Positions 50,595-59,586 of a stretch of 64,000 nt of DNA are shown one piece after another. Origin of the DNA: PALSA-188 sp050746185. GTDB lineage: Bacteria > Acidobacteriota > Terriglobia > Terriglobales > Acidobacteriaceae. How positions within the stretch are numbered: the first letter of the stretch is position 1; each line of letters opens with the position of its first letter. The stretch is taken from positions 1 to 64,000 of the forward strand of contig JBOGLA010000028.1 in assembly GCA_050746185.1 (NCBI GenBank). Reading direction: 5' to 3'. The notes under the pieces were generated by a model. That model was not told where the DNA came from. It saw only the letters and a program-made list of their open reading frames with translations, and searched no databases. Both the position numbers and the translations under genes were made by a program.

Positions 50595-50870
50595 CAGGGC
50601 AAATTCCTCACTTTACGTCCCTGCCGGCACGGGTTGTGATTGCTGGAGTACTGGGCATTGACTGGCATCATCGGCGGGGGTACGCTAACAGCAATGGAAC
50701 CTGCTTGCCTTCGGTCAGCGAGCATCCCGGTTGGTTTCAACTCAAGACAAGGAAAATCTGATTCGGGAACACCAGCGAGAAGGGATTCGTGTCAGGCCGA
50801 AACGTCATCTAAAGATGGCGATGAACGCGGGTAGAACGCAGGCAACGCGAGGAGGATGCGCCAAAGCTGA

Positions 50871-51947
50871 ATGAAAAAAAGTATTGCGATTACTCCGAAT
50901 ATTGAGACTCTTTTCGGAACCCGGGACGAAAATCTGCGCGTTCTCGAAGATGGTCTGAACATCAACATTGATCTCCGCTCTGATTCCTTGCAAATTGAAG
51001 GCTCTCCAGGCGACGTATCGCGCGCCCAGCAAATATTTACCGATTTTGACCAACTCCAAGGCTCAGGGCATCTCTTCCATAATGGAGATTTGAACAGCAT
51101 GCTGCGAGTGCTGGTTGCTGATCCCAAGGCGACGCTGCGCGGATTGGCTGAGGCGGGAAAGTTGCGGTCGCTTGGCCGCCGCACCGTGCAGCCCAAGAGC
51201 TTGAACCAGCGCCGCTATCTTGACGCCATCGAGAAGCACGACATGGTGTTTGGCATCGGCCCCGCCGGTACGGGCAAGACCTATCTGGCCGTCGCCATGG
51301 CAATTTCTGCGCTGCTTTCGAAACGAGTCAACCGAATTATTCTGGCGCGTCCGGCGGTGGAAGCGGGAGAGCGCCTTGGCTTTTTGCCCGGCACTCTGCA
51401 AGAAAAAATTGACCCTTACCTGCGACCGTTGTATGACGCCCTCTATGACATGCTGGAACCGGAGAAGGTTGACCGCTATCTGGAAAAGAATGTCATTGAA
51501 ATTGCCCCCATCGCCTTCATGCGTGGCCGAACCCTGAACGATTCGTTTGTAATTCTTGACGAGGCGCAGAATACGACCTCTGAGCAGATGAAAATGTTTG
51601 TGACCCGGCTTGGGTTCAACTCCAAGGCGGTGATCACCGGAGACGTAACGCAAATTGATCTGCCGAGCGCGCGCCGCAGCGGGTTGCTGGAAGCCGCGGA
51701 GGTGCTGAAACAGGTTGAAGGGCTGGCCTTTGTGCACTTTGACGAAGGGGACGTGGTCCGCCACCACCTGGTGCAGCGCATTATTCGCGCTTACGATGAA
51801 CACAAAGTCAAGCTGGCCGAAGCGCAGATGTCGTTGCTCGAACCCAAACCGGCAGGCAATGGAAAATCAAATCAGATTGCGCACGACAACCCAATCCCTG
51901 GCGGACCGGACAGCATCATAGCCGCACCCATGGAAAGCGAAGGATGA
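50871..51947 (+). CDS. phoH: PhoH-family ATPase
   Basis: A 358-residue cytoplasmic PhoH/PhoL-type P-loop ATPase. Walker A is GPAGTGKT (near 122-129) in MVFGIGPAGTGKTYLAVA, Walker B is FVILDEAQNTTSEQM, and LPSARRSGLLEAAEVLKQVEG gives the sensor and C-terminal regions. PhoH-like proteins are associated with RNA metabolism, and their genes typically sit next to ybeY, as here. The start at ATG 50871 gives MKKSIAITPN. A terminator-like hairpin lies between it and ybeY, so read-through may be partial. No Pho-box was searched for. Confidence 0.9.
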   Translation: MKKSIAITPNIETLFGTRDENLRVLEDGLNINIDLRSDSLQIEGSPGDVSRAQQIFTDFDQLQGSGHLFHNGDLNSMLRVLVADPKATLRGLAEAGKLRSLGRRTVQPKSLNQRRYLDAIEKHDMVFGIGPAGTGKTYLAVAMAISALLSKRVNRIILARPAVEAGERLGFLPGTLQEKIDPYLRPLYDALYDMLEPEKVDRYLEKNVIEIAPIAFMRGRTLNDSFVILDEAQNTTSEQMKMFVTRLGFNSKAVITGDVTQIDLPSARRSGLLEAAEVLKQVEGLAFVHFDEGDVVRHHLVQRIIRAYDEHKVKLAEAQMSLLEPKPAGNGKSNQIAHDNPIPGGPDSIIAAPMESEG

Positions 51948-51961
51948 GTTTTCGAAATAGC

Positions 51962-51982
51962 AAGGAGGCAGCCCTCCTTTTT
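51962..51982 (+). terminator. Terminator-like hairpin between phoH and ybeY
   Basis: AAGGAGG (51962-51968) pairs with CCTCCTT (51973-51979) around CAGC, and TTT follows (51980-51982). It is a short, perfect stem with a T-run, in the 58-base gap after phoH. The 5' arm contains a Shine-Dalgarno-like GGAGG and the 3' arm its complement, but it is 37 bases from the ybeY ATG, too far to be its ribosome-binding site. Confidence 0.5.
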
Positions 51983-52005
51983 AGAATTTGCAGTGGAATA
52001 TCCCG

Positions 52006-52482
52006 ATGATCATTTCTCGAACTCGTTTCGCGGGAATGAATGAGGTCGCGGTTGGCAGATTCGTGGCTAAGGTTCGCGAATCCATTCCAGTTCGAGGACT
52101 TGTCAATGTGCTGGTGACCAGCAGCAGCGAGATGAAAAGGTTAAACTCGCGTTTCCGTGGGAAGGATGAGGCAACCGACGTTTTGTCCTTTCCAGCAAAC
52201 GGAATGAACGGGCTGGCCGGGGAAATTGCCATCTCGTTTGACATTGCAAAGCGTAACGCACAGCACTTAGGGCACTCTACCTCGGATGAAATCAAAATTC
52301 TGGTGCTGCATGGAATTCTGCACCTCGCGGGCTATGACCACGAGAATGATCACCGAAAGATGTACCGGGAAGAGCAACGACTGCGCGAACTGCTGAAATT
52401 GCCGGACGGGCTGATCGCCCGGAATGGTTCGCAGCGTGGAATACAGCCAAATCTCAAAGCTGGCGCAAGGCTAAAGCCATGA
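52006..52482 (+). CDS. ybeY: rRNA maturation endoribonuclease YbeY
   Basis: A 158-residue cytoplasmic metalloprotein acting in 16S rRNA 3' maturation and ribosome quality control. The zinc motif H-x3-H-x5-H is HGILHLAGYDH (H102, H106, H112). FRGKDEATDVLSFPAN and GEIAISFD are typical of YbeY. It is the usual size. ATG 52006 is chosen; TTG 51988 would add 6 residues. It overlaps the corC gene by 4 bases (ATGA) and follows phoH, the arrangement seen in many bacteria. Confidence 0.93.
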   Translation: MIISRTRFAGMNEVAVGRFVAKVRESIPVRGLVNVLVTSSSEMKRLNSRFRGKDEATDVLSFPANGMNGLAGEIAISFDIAKRNAQHLGHSTSDEIKILVLHGILHLAGYDHENDHRKMYREEQRLRELLKLPDGLIARNGSQRGIQPNLKAGARLKP

Positions 52483-53744
52483 CTTTCGGCGTTGCAGCCA
52501 CGCTTCTTGTTCTGCTCGGGCTACTGATATTGGTTTCTTATGTGGACCGTGTTTATTCGGAGGCTGGCAAGTTTCTTTCCCGGGATTTTCAGGCGAACAT
52601 TGATGTGTTCGAGAGGGAAGTCGAGCCTCGACTGGGTGTAGCCCGCCCGCGCGCGGCGATTTCGATGGCGCTTCTGGCACAGCTTATGACGGCCGCGATC
52701 GCCATGCTGCTGGGCTTCGCGCTGTTCCGCGATGGCGACTGGCGGTTGGAGGAAGTACTTCAGGCGACGTTGGTCTTAATCTTAATCGTTATTCTCTGCA
52801 ATCGTTTCCTCCCTTTCGTTTTTTTCTCGCGGACCGAAGGTCGGTGGCTCATTCGCTGGACTCTTCTTCTACGGATTTTGATTTACATCGTGCTTCCGAT
52901 CAGCCTGATATTAGGTTTTCTAAAGTCCGTTGCCGCCTTGACCAGGGAGCACTCGGAGGAGCCGGCCGACAGCCAGGCGGAAGCCGTGGACGCGTTGATT
53001 GAAGCCGGGCAGGAGGAAGGCATTCTCAATGAGGGCAACCGGGATCTCATTCAGTCAGTGGTTGAGTTCAGCGAAAAAACTGTTCGCGAAGCCATGAAGC
53101 CGCGTCCCGAGATCGTAGCGGTTCCGATTGACACGACGGTGGAACAGTTCATAGATCTATTGCGGACGAAGCCATTTTCCCGCGTCCCGGTTTTTGAGGG
53201 GAATATTCACAACATCAAGGGAATCGTCTTCGCCCAGGACGTTCTGCAAGTTCCGGATACCGACGCTCACACGCGGCGGGTTGACTCGGTGATGCGCAAG
53301 GACGTGTACTTCGTGCCTGAGAGCAAATTGGGCAAAGATCTTCTACGTGAAATGCAAAGCAACAATATCCGCATGGCGATCGTCGTGGACGAATACGGCG
53401 GAGTGGCAGGATTGGTGACGATCGAAGACCTTGTCGAGGAGATCGTGGGCGAAATTCGCGACGAGCACGAGAAGGCCGAGGTCGTCCGCGAAAACGATAC
53501 CTCCTTTGTAGTTCGAGGCAACATGGACGTGGACCGCCTCGATGAACTGTTCGGCATTCGTCCTGCAGGCAAAGAATCGTCAACAGTAGCGGGATTGGTC
53601 AGCGAGCTTGCTGGGCGGATTCCTCAAAAAGGTGAAGTGATTGAGGACGACGGGTTGCGATTCGAGATTCTCGAATCAACCGGGCGCAGGGTCGAACGCG
53701 TCCGCATTTCTGCCGCTCAACCGAGTCAAATGAAGCTGATATAG
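52479..53744 (+). CDS. CorC/HlyC-family membrane protein with CBS pair
   Basis: A 421-residue protein of the hemolysin/magnesium-cobalt efflux family. Four hydrophobic segments lie in residues about 3-155, with an acidic loop, followed by a cytosolic CBS-domain pair (about 205-330) with VREAMKPRPEIVAVP and MRKDVYFVPES. The C-terminal CorC_HlyC domain (about 340-415) includes DTSFVVRGNMDVDRLDELFG. Such proteins are involved in divalent-cation (Mg2+/Co2+) homeostasis. Its gene overlaps ybeY by 4 bases. In many genomes a CorC gene lies between ybeY and era, as here. Confidence 0.85.
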   Translation: MTFGVAATLLVLLGLLILVSYVDRVYSEAGKFLSRDFQANIDVFEREVEPRLGVARPRAAISMALLAQLMTAAIAMLLGFALFRDGDWRLEEVLQATLVLILIVILCNRFLPFVFFSRTEGRWLIRWTLLLRILIYIVLPISLILGFLKSVAALTREHSEEPADSQAEAVDALIEAGQEEGILNEGNRDLIQSVVEFSEKTVREAMKPRPEIVAVPIDTTVEQFIDLLRTKPFSRVPVFEGNIHNIKGIVFAQDVLQVPDTDAHTRRVDSVMRKDVYFVPESKLGKDLLREMQSNNIRMAIVVDEYGGVAGLVTIEDLVEEIVGEIRDEHEKAEVVRENDTSFVVRGNMDVDRLDELFGIRPAGKESSTVAGLVSELAGRIPQKGEVIEDDGLRFEILESTGRRVERVRISAAQPSQMKLI

Positions 53745-53838
53745 TCACGTTCGCCGCCGCTGAAGGCTTAGGGTCTTAAATGCAGCCTGAAGGTCACGGT
53801 CGAGTTTTTCCGGACACGCGAGGTTTTCAGAAAGCATT

Positions 53839-54165
53839 ATGATAGCCAGGATCTGGCATGGATATACGAGGCCCGAACATGCCGACGCGTACGAGGCAAT
53901 GCTGAAACCGGAGCTTCTTCCCGGCATTGGCAAAGCTAAGGGATACCGGGGAAGCTACCTGTTGAGAAAGCCAGCAGGAGACGAAGTGGAATTTATCACG
54001 ATCATAATCTGGGACTCGATTGACGCGATCCGCGCGATTGCGGGACCGGATTACGAGACAGCCGTGATCCCTGAGGAACGACGGAAATATTTGGCAAGAT
54101 ACGACTCTAAGGCCGTGCATTTTGAGATAGCGTCCATCCATGGCATGGTCGGGGATTCAAAGTAG
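53839..54165 (+). CDS. Small antibiotic-biosynthesis-monooxygenase-like protein
   Basis: A 108-residue soluble protein. The N-terminal IARIWHGYTRPEHADAYEAM, then RGSYLLRKPAGDEVEFITII with a FITIIIWDSIDAIRAIAG strand and helix, resemble the ABM/dimeric alpha-beta-barrel fold. ABM proteins are small monooxygenases or regulators that act as dimers. No cofactor site is obvious. It lies in the phoH-ybeY-corC-era cluster, between corC and era (95 and 48 bases away), which is not usual. It could be co-transcribed with era. Function is unassigned. Confidence 0.6.
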   Translation: MIARIWHGYTRPEHADAYEAMLKPELLPGIGKAKGYRGSYLLRKPAGDEVEFITIIIWDSIDAIRAIAGPDYETAVIPEERRKYLARYDSKAVHFEIASIHGMVGDSK

Positions 54166-54213
54166 CTCCCGCCATCTAAGTCGTTTTAGACACCGTTAAG
54201 ATATCTTCTATAC

Positions 54214-55158
54214 ATGGCTTTCCATTCAGGATTCGTGTGCATCCTCGGTCGTCCCAACGCCGGCAAATCCACTCTGTTGAATGCGTTGGTTGGTCAGAAG
54301 CTGGCCATCGTCAGTCCCAAGCCGCAGACGACCCGGAACCGCATTCTTGGAATCATTCAAGTACCCAAAAAGAGAGATAAGGGCGGGGGGCAAATCATTC
54401 TGATTGACACGCCGGGAGTGCACCGGGCCGATACCTCGCTCGGGCGAAAAATGATGAGCGAAGTGCGAGAGGCTGCCGAAGGATGCAATCTGTTGTTGCT
54501 GATTGTTGACGCAACACGCCGCTTCGGTGATGAAGATCAGGCGGTTCTTGATCTCTTAAAGCGCACAAAGACCCCCTCTTTATTGCTGCTCAACAAGATT
54601 GATTTGATTCGTGGAGGCAAAGAGAAATTGCTTCCCTTGATTGCGCGATACTCGGAACTGCACTCTTTTAGGGCAATCGTTCCCATCTCGGCTCGGAAAC
54701 GGGAGGGTCTCGATTTATTGCTGGCGAAAGTTCTCGCCGAACTTCCTGCGGGACCAGGTTATTTCCCGGAAGACCAGGTGACCGACCAGCCTATGCGGTT
54801 CATGGTCGCGGAGATCATTCGCGAGCAGGTTTTGATGGAAACTGATGAGGAAGTTCCCTACGCGACTAGCGTTGTGGTTGAGCAGTTCGAAGACGGCGCC
54901 AGGCTGACACGTATAGCGGCGGTGATCTATTGCGAGCGCGAAGGGCAAAAGAGAATCCTCGTGGGAAAGCACGGCCAGATGCTCAAGAAGATTGGTACCG
55001 GTGCGCGGCTGCAAATCGAAAAAATGGTCGGAACTAAAGTCTTCCTGGAACTATTTGTGAAAGTGCAGCCCGGCTGGCGGGATTCCCCTCATTTCGTGGA
55101 TGGACTGGATTGGCGGCGACACTTGGAGCGACTGGTTCCTTCGGGAGGAATTGAATGA
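54214..55158 (+). CDS. era: Ribosome-assembly GTPase Era
   Basis: A 314-residue GTPase for 16S rRNA processing and 30S assembly. G1 is GRPNAGKST (12-20), G3 lies in ILIDTPGVHRAD and G4 is NKID in LLLLNKIDLIRGG. The C-terminal KH domain (about 210-300) has GKHGQMLKKIGTGARLQIEK, and VFLELFVKVQPGWRD ends the family. Length is the usual ~300. It is the last gene of the phoH-ybeY-corC-ABM-era group and ends 41 bases before the convergent regulator gene. Confidence 0.95.
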   Translation: MAFHSGFVCILGRPNAGKSTLLNALVGQKLAIVSPKPQTTRNRILGIIQVPKKRDKGGGQIILIDTPGVHRADTSLGRKMMSEVREAAEGCNLLLLIVDATRRFGDEDQAVLDLLKRTKTPSLLLLNKIDLIRGGKEKLLPLIARYSELHSFRAIVPISARKREGLDLLLAKVLAELPAGPGYFPEDQVTDQPMRFMVAEIIREQVLMETDEEVPYATSVVVEQFEDGARLTRIAAVIYCEREGQKRILVGKHGQMLKKIGTGARLQIEKMVGTKVFLELFVKVQPGWRDSPHFVDGLDWRRHLERLVPSGGIE

Positions 55159-55199
55159 ATCATGCCCTGGTACCTTATTCATGCGATCAGTTACACACA

Positions 55200-56555
55200 C
55201 TATTCCTTGACGGCCAGTCCTAACGTTTTCATCTTCCGGTAGAGATGGCTTCTTTCCAGCCCAAGCACTTCGGCGGTTCGGCTGACGTTCCCGTGATTCT
55301 CATCCAATTTTTTCAGAATGTAATCGCGCTCGTAGGCGGAGCGCGCCTGATGCAGAGTGGAAAATTCTCCGCCCGCGGCACGTCGCGTTCCATCGCGATA
55401 AACCAGCGGCGGAAGATGCTTGCGATCGAAGCGAGTTGTGGTGGGATTCATAATTACAATTCGTTCAATTACGTTGCGCAATTCCCGGATATTTCCCGGC
55501 CACGAGTAACCCACCAAAGTATCAATTGCCTCATCGGTGATTTCTCGCGGGCGCCGTCCATAGGCTGCGGAAAACTCTTTCAAGAAATGTCGGGCGAGCA
55601 GCGGAATATCTTCCTTTCGTTCGCGAAGTGGAGGCACAGAAAACGGAATCACATTCAGGCGATAAAACAGGTCTTCGCGAAAGTTGCCTTTCGAAATTTC
55701 CTCTTCCAAATCTTTGTTTGTGGAAGCGATCACGCGAACGTCAACTGTGATCGGCTCATCGCTTCCCAGCGGCGAGAATCTCTGTTCGTCAAGCGTGCGC
55801 AGGAGCTTCGACTGAGTTTTAAGGCTCATGTCTCCAATTTCATCCAGGAATAGAGTTCCCCCGTGCGCCCGCTGGAATTTCCCTTCTTTGTCATTGTGCG
55901 CCGCGGGAAAAGAGCCCTTTCGATGGCCGAAAAGTTCACTTTCAATCAGGTCTTCGGGAATAGCCGCGCAATTCACTTCCACGAACATTTCATCCTTGCG
56001 AAGGCTGTTCGCGTGGATGGCATTGGCAACCAGTTCCTTGCCGGTTCCCGATTCTCCGTAGATAAGAACGCGCCCGTTAGTTGGCGCCATTAGTTGGATC
56101 TGCTGGCGCAGAGCCTTCATCGGGATGCTGTCGCCGGCGATGACACTCTTCGGGGTGAGTTGTCTCTTGAGATCGCGGTTCTCAATTCGAAGGCGCCGGG
56201 CGTCAATGGCGTGTTTGATCAGAATTATTGTCTTTTCGAGAGAGAGCGGCTTTTCGAGAAAGTCGTAAGCGCCGAGCTTGGTGGCGCGGACCGCCGTCTC
56301 GATGGTGCCGTGGCCGGAGATCATGATGATCTCGGGAGCGTTCTCCATATCTCGAATCTTTTCGAGAGTGTCCAGGCCATCCATTCCTGGCAACCACACA
56401 TCCAGCAACGCCAGGTCGAAGGCGCGCTTGCGTAAAATGTCCAGGCACTCTTCGCCGGTTCCGGCCAGCGAAACTCTATAACCCTCATCCTCGAGCACGC
56501 CCTGAAGCGACTGTCGAATGGTGGATTCATCGTCCACGATGAGAATGTTATGCAT
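55200..56555 (-). CDS. NtrX/NtrC-family response regulator with altered GAFTGA
   Basis: A 451-residue response regulator starting at ATG 56555. The receiver has acidic residues D8, D9 and phosphoacceptor D52, S80 and K102. The AAA+ domain has Walker A GESGTGKE (167-174) and Walker B LFLDE (235-239). A Fis-type HTH ends the chain with NVSRTAEVLGLERSHLYRKM. At 214-219 the L1-loop motif is GSFPAA, against GAFTGA of sigma-54 activators; threonine, which contacts sigma-54, is proline. It may therefore regulate transcription without sigma-54. The partner kinase gene lies directly upstream, with an 8-base overlap (56548-56555). Confidence 0.85.
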   Translation of the reverse strand: MHNILIVDDESTIRQSLQGVLEDEGYRVSLAGTGEECLDILRKRAFDLALLDVWLPGMDGLDTLEKIRDMENAPEIIMISGHGTIETAVRATKLGAYDFLEKPLSLEKTIILIKHAIDARRLRIENRDLKRQLTPKSVIAGDSIPMKALRQQIQLMAPTNGRVLIYGESGTGKELVANAIHANSLRKDEMFVEVNCAAIPEDLIESELFGHRKGSFPAAHNDKEGKFQRAHGGTLFLDEIGDMSLKTQSKLLRTLDEQRFSPLGSDEPITVDVRVIASTNKDLEEEISKGNFREDLFYRLNVIPFSVPPLRERKEDIPLLARHFLKEFSAAYGRRPREITDEAIDTLVGYSWPGNIRELRNVIERIVIMNPTTTRFDRKHLPPLVYRDGTRRAAGGEFSTLHQARSAYERDYILKKLDENHGNVSRTAEVLGLERSHLYRKMKTLGLAVKE

Positions 56556-58791
56556 GGTGCAATACGGGACTGGCACCGACGGATTCCGGCACGACCGGCA
56601 ACTCAACTATAAAACGTGACCCAGCCGGTTCGTTCTCCTCGACTCGAATGGAGCCATGATGATCCTCGATGATCCGGCTTACGATTGCGAGGCCCAGGCC
56701 GGTGCCGCGTTGTTTAGTGGAGAAGTAGGGAAGGAACAAGCGCTCCTTCAATTCGCGGGTCACTCCGTGTCCGGTATCAGAAATAACGATCTCCACCGCA
56801 TCGCCGGTTGCGACCATCGCCGTGGAAATATAAATCTCCCGCAAAGTGGAGCTCAACATGGCTTCCGCCGCGTTGTCCACAAGGTTGGCCAACGCTCGCT
56901 TGATAGCCTCCGGGTCGGCCATTACCTTGGGTAAATCGGGAGCAAGACGAACTTGAACATGAATGTTATCCAACCTGCCGTCGAACAGGGCCAACGCATT
57001 TTCGACAATTCCATTGATGTTCGAAGGCTGCGGTTGCGCGGTCGGAAAGCGCGCCAGAGTCGAAAACTCGTCCACCAGTGTCCGAACCGTTTCGACGGCT
57101 CCCGCGATGGTTTCCGCGCAGCCATCAATGGTTCGAACCGAAGCTGGATCGGGAATCCCTCCGCGCTTCAAATGCCGCCGGATGCGGTCGGCTGACAATG
57201 CAATTGGAGTCAATGGATTCTTTATCTCGTGTGCCACGCGACGCGCTACATCCCGCCAGGCCGCCTGCTTTTGGCCTTTCAACAGATCGGAAAGGTCTTC
57301 GAAGACCAGCACATATCCCAGGCGCTCGCCATCGTGTTGCAGCGTCGCAACGGTTGTAGCGACATTGAGTTTGGCGCGCTGGACAGTGATTTCCATCTGC
57401 GTGGTGGTGTTTCCCATGCGGTCGGCTCGCCGCAGCAGCGGCTCCAGGTCCTGCAACATCTCCTCGGAGAAGACATCCGCGAGAGGTGACCCTATTAATA
57501 TGGCAGGGGCTCCAGCCTCTTCGCCCTTGGGATGAAAGAGCCGCAGCAGCGCCTGATTCAAATGAGTAATGTAGCGATCGGCATTCAGAGAGAGCACGCC
57601 CGTAGGAATACTCTCGAGGATGGTTTCAATATGTCTGCGGCGTTGTTCGAGGGTATTGTTTGCGGCGCTGAGTTCCCGGCTGGAGGCTTCAATCTGGCGC
57701 CGGCTGACCTCGAGTTCCTCAGCCATCCGGTTGAACGAGCGTACGAGGTCGCCCAGTTCGTCAGCGGCCGAGATCTCGACGCGATAATCCAATCTGCCGC
57801 GCGAAATTTCCTGAGTTGCTTCCGCGAGCGCCGCTACCGGACGCGTGACCAGCTTGGATAGAAAGAGCGCAAACCACGTGGTCGCGAACAGCACCAGCAC
57901 GGTAAGCAGAAGCAGCAGATCCATGTAAGTCCGGCGAACCAGCCTGCGTTGACGGCTCAAATCGAGGTAGCGCTGCTGGCTGGCTTCAACCTGCCGCACA
58001 GTTTGGGAAAAATCCTGGGGCAGCGGCATGGCAACTACAATCCTGCCGGCGTCTCCCACCGGCGCGGAACCCAGAATGTAGTCAGTCTGCTGCCACCTGA
58101 ACACCGAGTTGGAATCGAGTTGCTTCAGTAACTCGTCCTTCAACTTGGGCCATGGGGCTGGCAATCCAGCGCTTTCTTTGACTTCGGAATCGCCAATTGC
58201 CACCGCGAATCCGCCTTGCAGGCTTGACTTGTCACGCTGAAATTCCGGCAAAACCGACGCCAAATGGTGCGCGGCGAAGGCATGAATAGTTTCAGGCGAC
58301 TTGGCGATTGAAGTGGCTTCAGCACGCGCGTTTTCTGCCACGTACTTCGACAGCAAAGAGGCCATCGTCGCCGTGTCACGGCGCACTTCCTCCACCGGAC
58401 TGGAAAACCATTTGTCAATGGACCGGTTGATCAGACCGTACGCGAACCAGAACATCACAATCACCGGAAGAAATGACAGCAACAAACTTCCTACGACAAG
58501 TCGCGTACGGAACTTGGAACCCAGCACTCCAAGTCGTCGTTCGGCAAACAGTTTCAGAAGATTGCGCGCCAGAACGAAGGTCAATGCCACGAACAGCAAA
58601 AAAATAAGTGCCGACAGCGAGGCGAAAAAAAGGAGTTGCTGATTTGTGTCCGGATTCAGGAAAGGCAGATCAAACGACGATTGCGACAGTAGGATTCCAA
58701 AAAGTAGAACAATGCCAATGGCTAAGAAGATAATTGCTTTCTTCCGTTTCGAAGTTTTGTCGCTTGAACGGGTTGAATTGGGTAGGTTCAT
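56548..58791 (-). CDS. NtrY-like sensor histidine kinase
   Basis: A 747-residue membrane kinase. Hydrophobic segments near 20-38, 47-68 and 93-115, and another near 290-315, bracket an extracytoplasmic part. HAMP (about 315-365) with RPVAALAEATQEISRGRLDY precedes a PAS domain (about 390-490). The phosphorylated histidine is H521 in RRVAHEIKNPLTP. The ATPase domain has an N-box NLVDNAAEA (about 636-644), DTGHG (672-676) and GTGLGL (696-701). It would autophosphorylate and phosphorylate the downstream regulator. The signal it senses is unknown. The NtrY/NtrX label rests on architecture and the pairing. Confidence 0.85.
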   Translation of the reverse strand: MNLPNSTRSSDKTSKRKKAIIFLAIGIVLLFGILLSQSSFDLPFLNPDTNQQLLFFASLSALIFLLFVALTFVLARNLLKLFAERRLGVLGSKFRTRLVVGSLLLSFLPVIVMFWFAYGLINRSIDKWFSSPVEEVRRDTATMASLLSKYVAENARAEATSIAKSPETIHAFAAHHLASVLPEFQRDKSSLQGGFAVAIGDSEVKESAGLPAPWPKLKDELLKQLDSNSVFRWQQTDYILGSAPVGDAGRIVVAMPLPQDFSQTVRQVEASQQRYLDLSRQRRLVRRTYMDLLLLLTVLVLFATTWFALFLSKLVTRPVAALAEATQEISRGRLDYRVEISAADELGDLVRSFNRMAEELEVSRRQIEASSRELSAANNTLEQRRRHIETILESIPTGVLSLNADRYITHLNQALLRLFHPKGEEAGAPAILIGSPLADVFSEEMLQDLEPLLRRADRMGNTTTQMEITVQRAKLNVATTVATLQHDGERLGYVLVFEDLSDLLKGQKQAAWRDVARRVAHEIKNPLTPIALSADRIRRHLKRGGIPDPASVRTIDGCAETIAGAVETVRTLVDEFSTLARFPTAQPQPSNINGIVENALALFDGRLDNIHVQVRLAPDLPKVMADPEAIKRALANLVDNAAEAMLSSTLREIYISTAMVATGDAVEIVISDTGHGVTRELKERLFLPYFSTKQRGTGLGLAIVSRIIEDHHGSIRVEENEPAGSRFIVELPVVPESVGASPVLHHA

Positions 58792-58915
58792 GCCGAATTG
58801 AGTGCCTGTTTTCAGCGCACGCTTGCGTATTGATTATAAGCTGATGCAGCGAATTCGCAGGATGCGGGTTGGGGGCCATTGTCCCGAAGAGACGAACCCA
58901 TTTTGTCCCTTAGTA

Positions 58916-58943
58916 TTGCGAACTGACCGAATGGGTATACAAT
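58916..58943 (+). promoter_or_regulatory. Predicted promoter of the small secreted-protein gene
   Basis: TTGCGA (58916-58921) and TACAAT (58938-58943) are separated by 16 bp, 4 of 6 and 5 of 6 matches to sigma-70 consensus. The gene starts at 59001, and GGAG (58992-58995) is its ribosome-binding site. Confidence 0.45.
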
Positions 58944-59000
58944 TGCGCCCGTTCCAGACGTAGAGAAAGAATCCTGGTCGAAGCTCACATTGGAGACGAA

Positions 59001-59516
59001 ATGAAAATGATGAACATAAGAATTCTGTACTGCTGTCTGTTGCTTGCTTTGGCTGTTGCGGCATCCTCGGCGCAAACGAAGACGACCGTCTCTGGCACTT
59101 GTAGCAAGCCGGATGCGCAAAGTATTCCGGCCGGCGACAAGCCGGACCACGTGTTCATAATCGCGCAAGGGAAATGCACCACCACGAAGGGAGAGATTGC
59201 AGGCGTGATGAGCAAGGACGGTACCTTTTCCGAGCACGATGACGCTACACCGAGCCATATGAGGGGCTGGGGGGTTTACACAGAGAATTACGCGAATGGT
59301 GACAAGGTTTTTTACAACTATCAACTTTCTGTGGCGACCAAAGATGGCGCAGTACAATCCGGCCACAACACCTATCAGGCGACCGGCGGCACTGGCAAGA
59401 TGAAAGGCGTTAAGGGAAAGGGAACCTGCACTTACACTCCCGGAACCGATGGCGGACTGAACTTTTCATGTCACGGCGAGTACACGCTCGCCGGCGGCGC
59501 GATGGCAGCGAAGTAA
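59001..59516 (+). CDS. Small secreted protein of unknown function
   Basis: A 171-residue protein from ATG 59001 with ribosome-binding site GGAG 5 bases upstream. The signal peptide is MKMMNIRILYCCLLLALAVA with likely cleavage at SSA-QTK. The mature part (about 150 residues) is rich in glycine, threonine and charged residues. Repeated K-G/T-type strands (TTKGEIAGVM, KMKGVKGKGTC) and paired cysteines suggest a small beta-barrel or lipocalin-like fold. No catalytic motif. It is monocistronic with its own predicted promoter, followed by a terminator hairpin, and divergent from the kinase gene. Confidence 0.6.
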   Translation: MKMMNIRILYCCLLLALAVAASSAQTKTTVSGTCSKPDAQSIPAGDKPDHVFIIAQGKCTTTKGEIAGVMSKDGTFSEHDDATPSHMRGWGVYTENYANGDKVFYNYQLSVATKDGAVQSGHNTYQATGGTGKMKGVKGKGTCTYTPGTDGGLNFSCHGEYTLAGGAMAAK

Positions 59517-59537
59517 CTAGCAAATTCAAACTTCAAA

Positions 59538-59559
59538 GGGCAGCCCTTAAGGGTTGCCC
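59538..59559. terminator. Bidirectional terminator-like hairpin
   Basis: GGGCAGCCC (59538-59546) pairs with GGGTTGCCC (59551-59559) around TTAA, a 9-bp stem with one G-T pair. On the minus strand it is followed by TTTGAAGTTT. It lies between two convergent genes and could end both. Confidence 0.55.
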
Positions 59560-59586
59560 AACCATTGCGACCGTTCTCTTCTTCCC

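Noticed and set aside
50577..50870. Short frames in the ygfZ-phoH gap as possible genes
   Set aside because: The translations have no domain, ribosome-binding site or composition typical of coding sequence.
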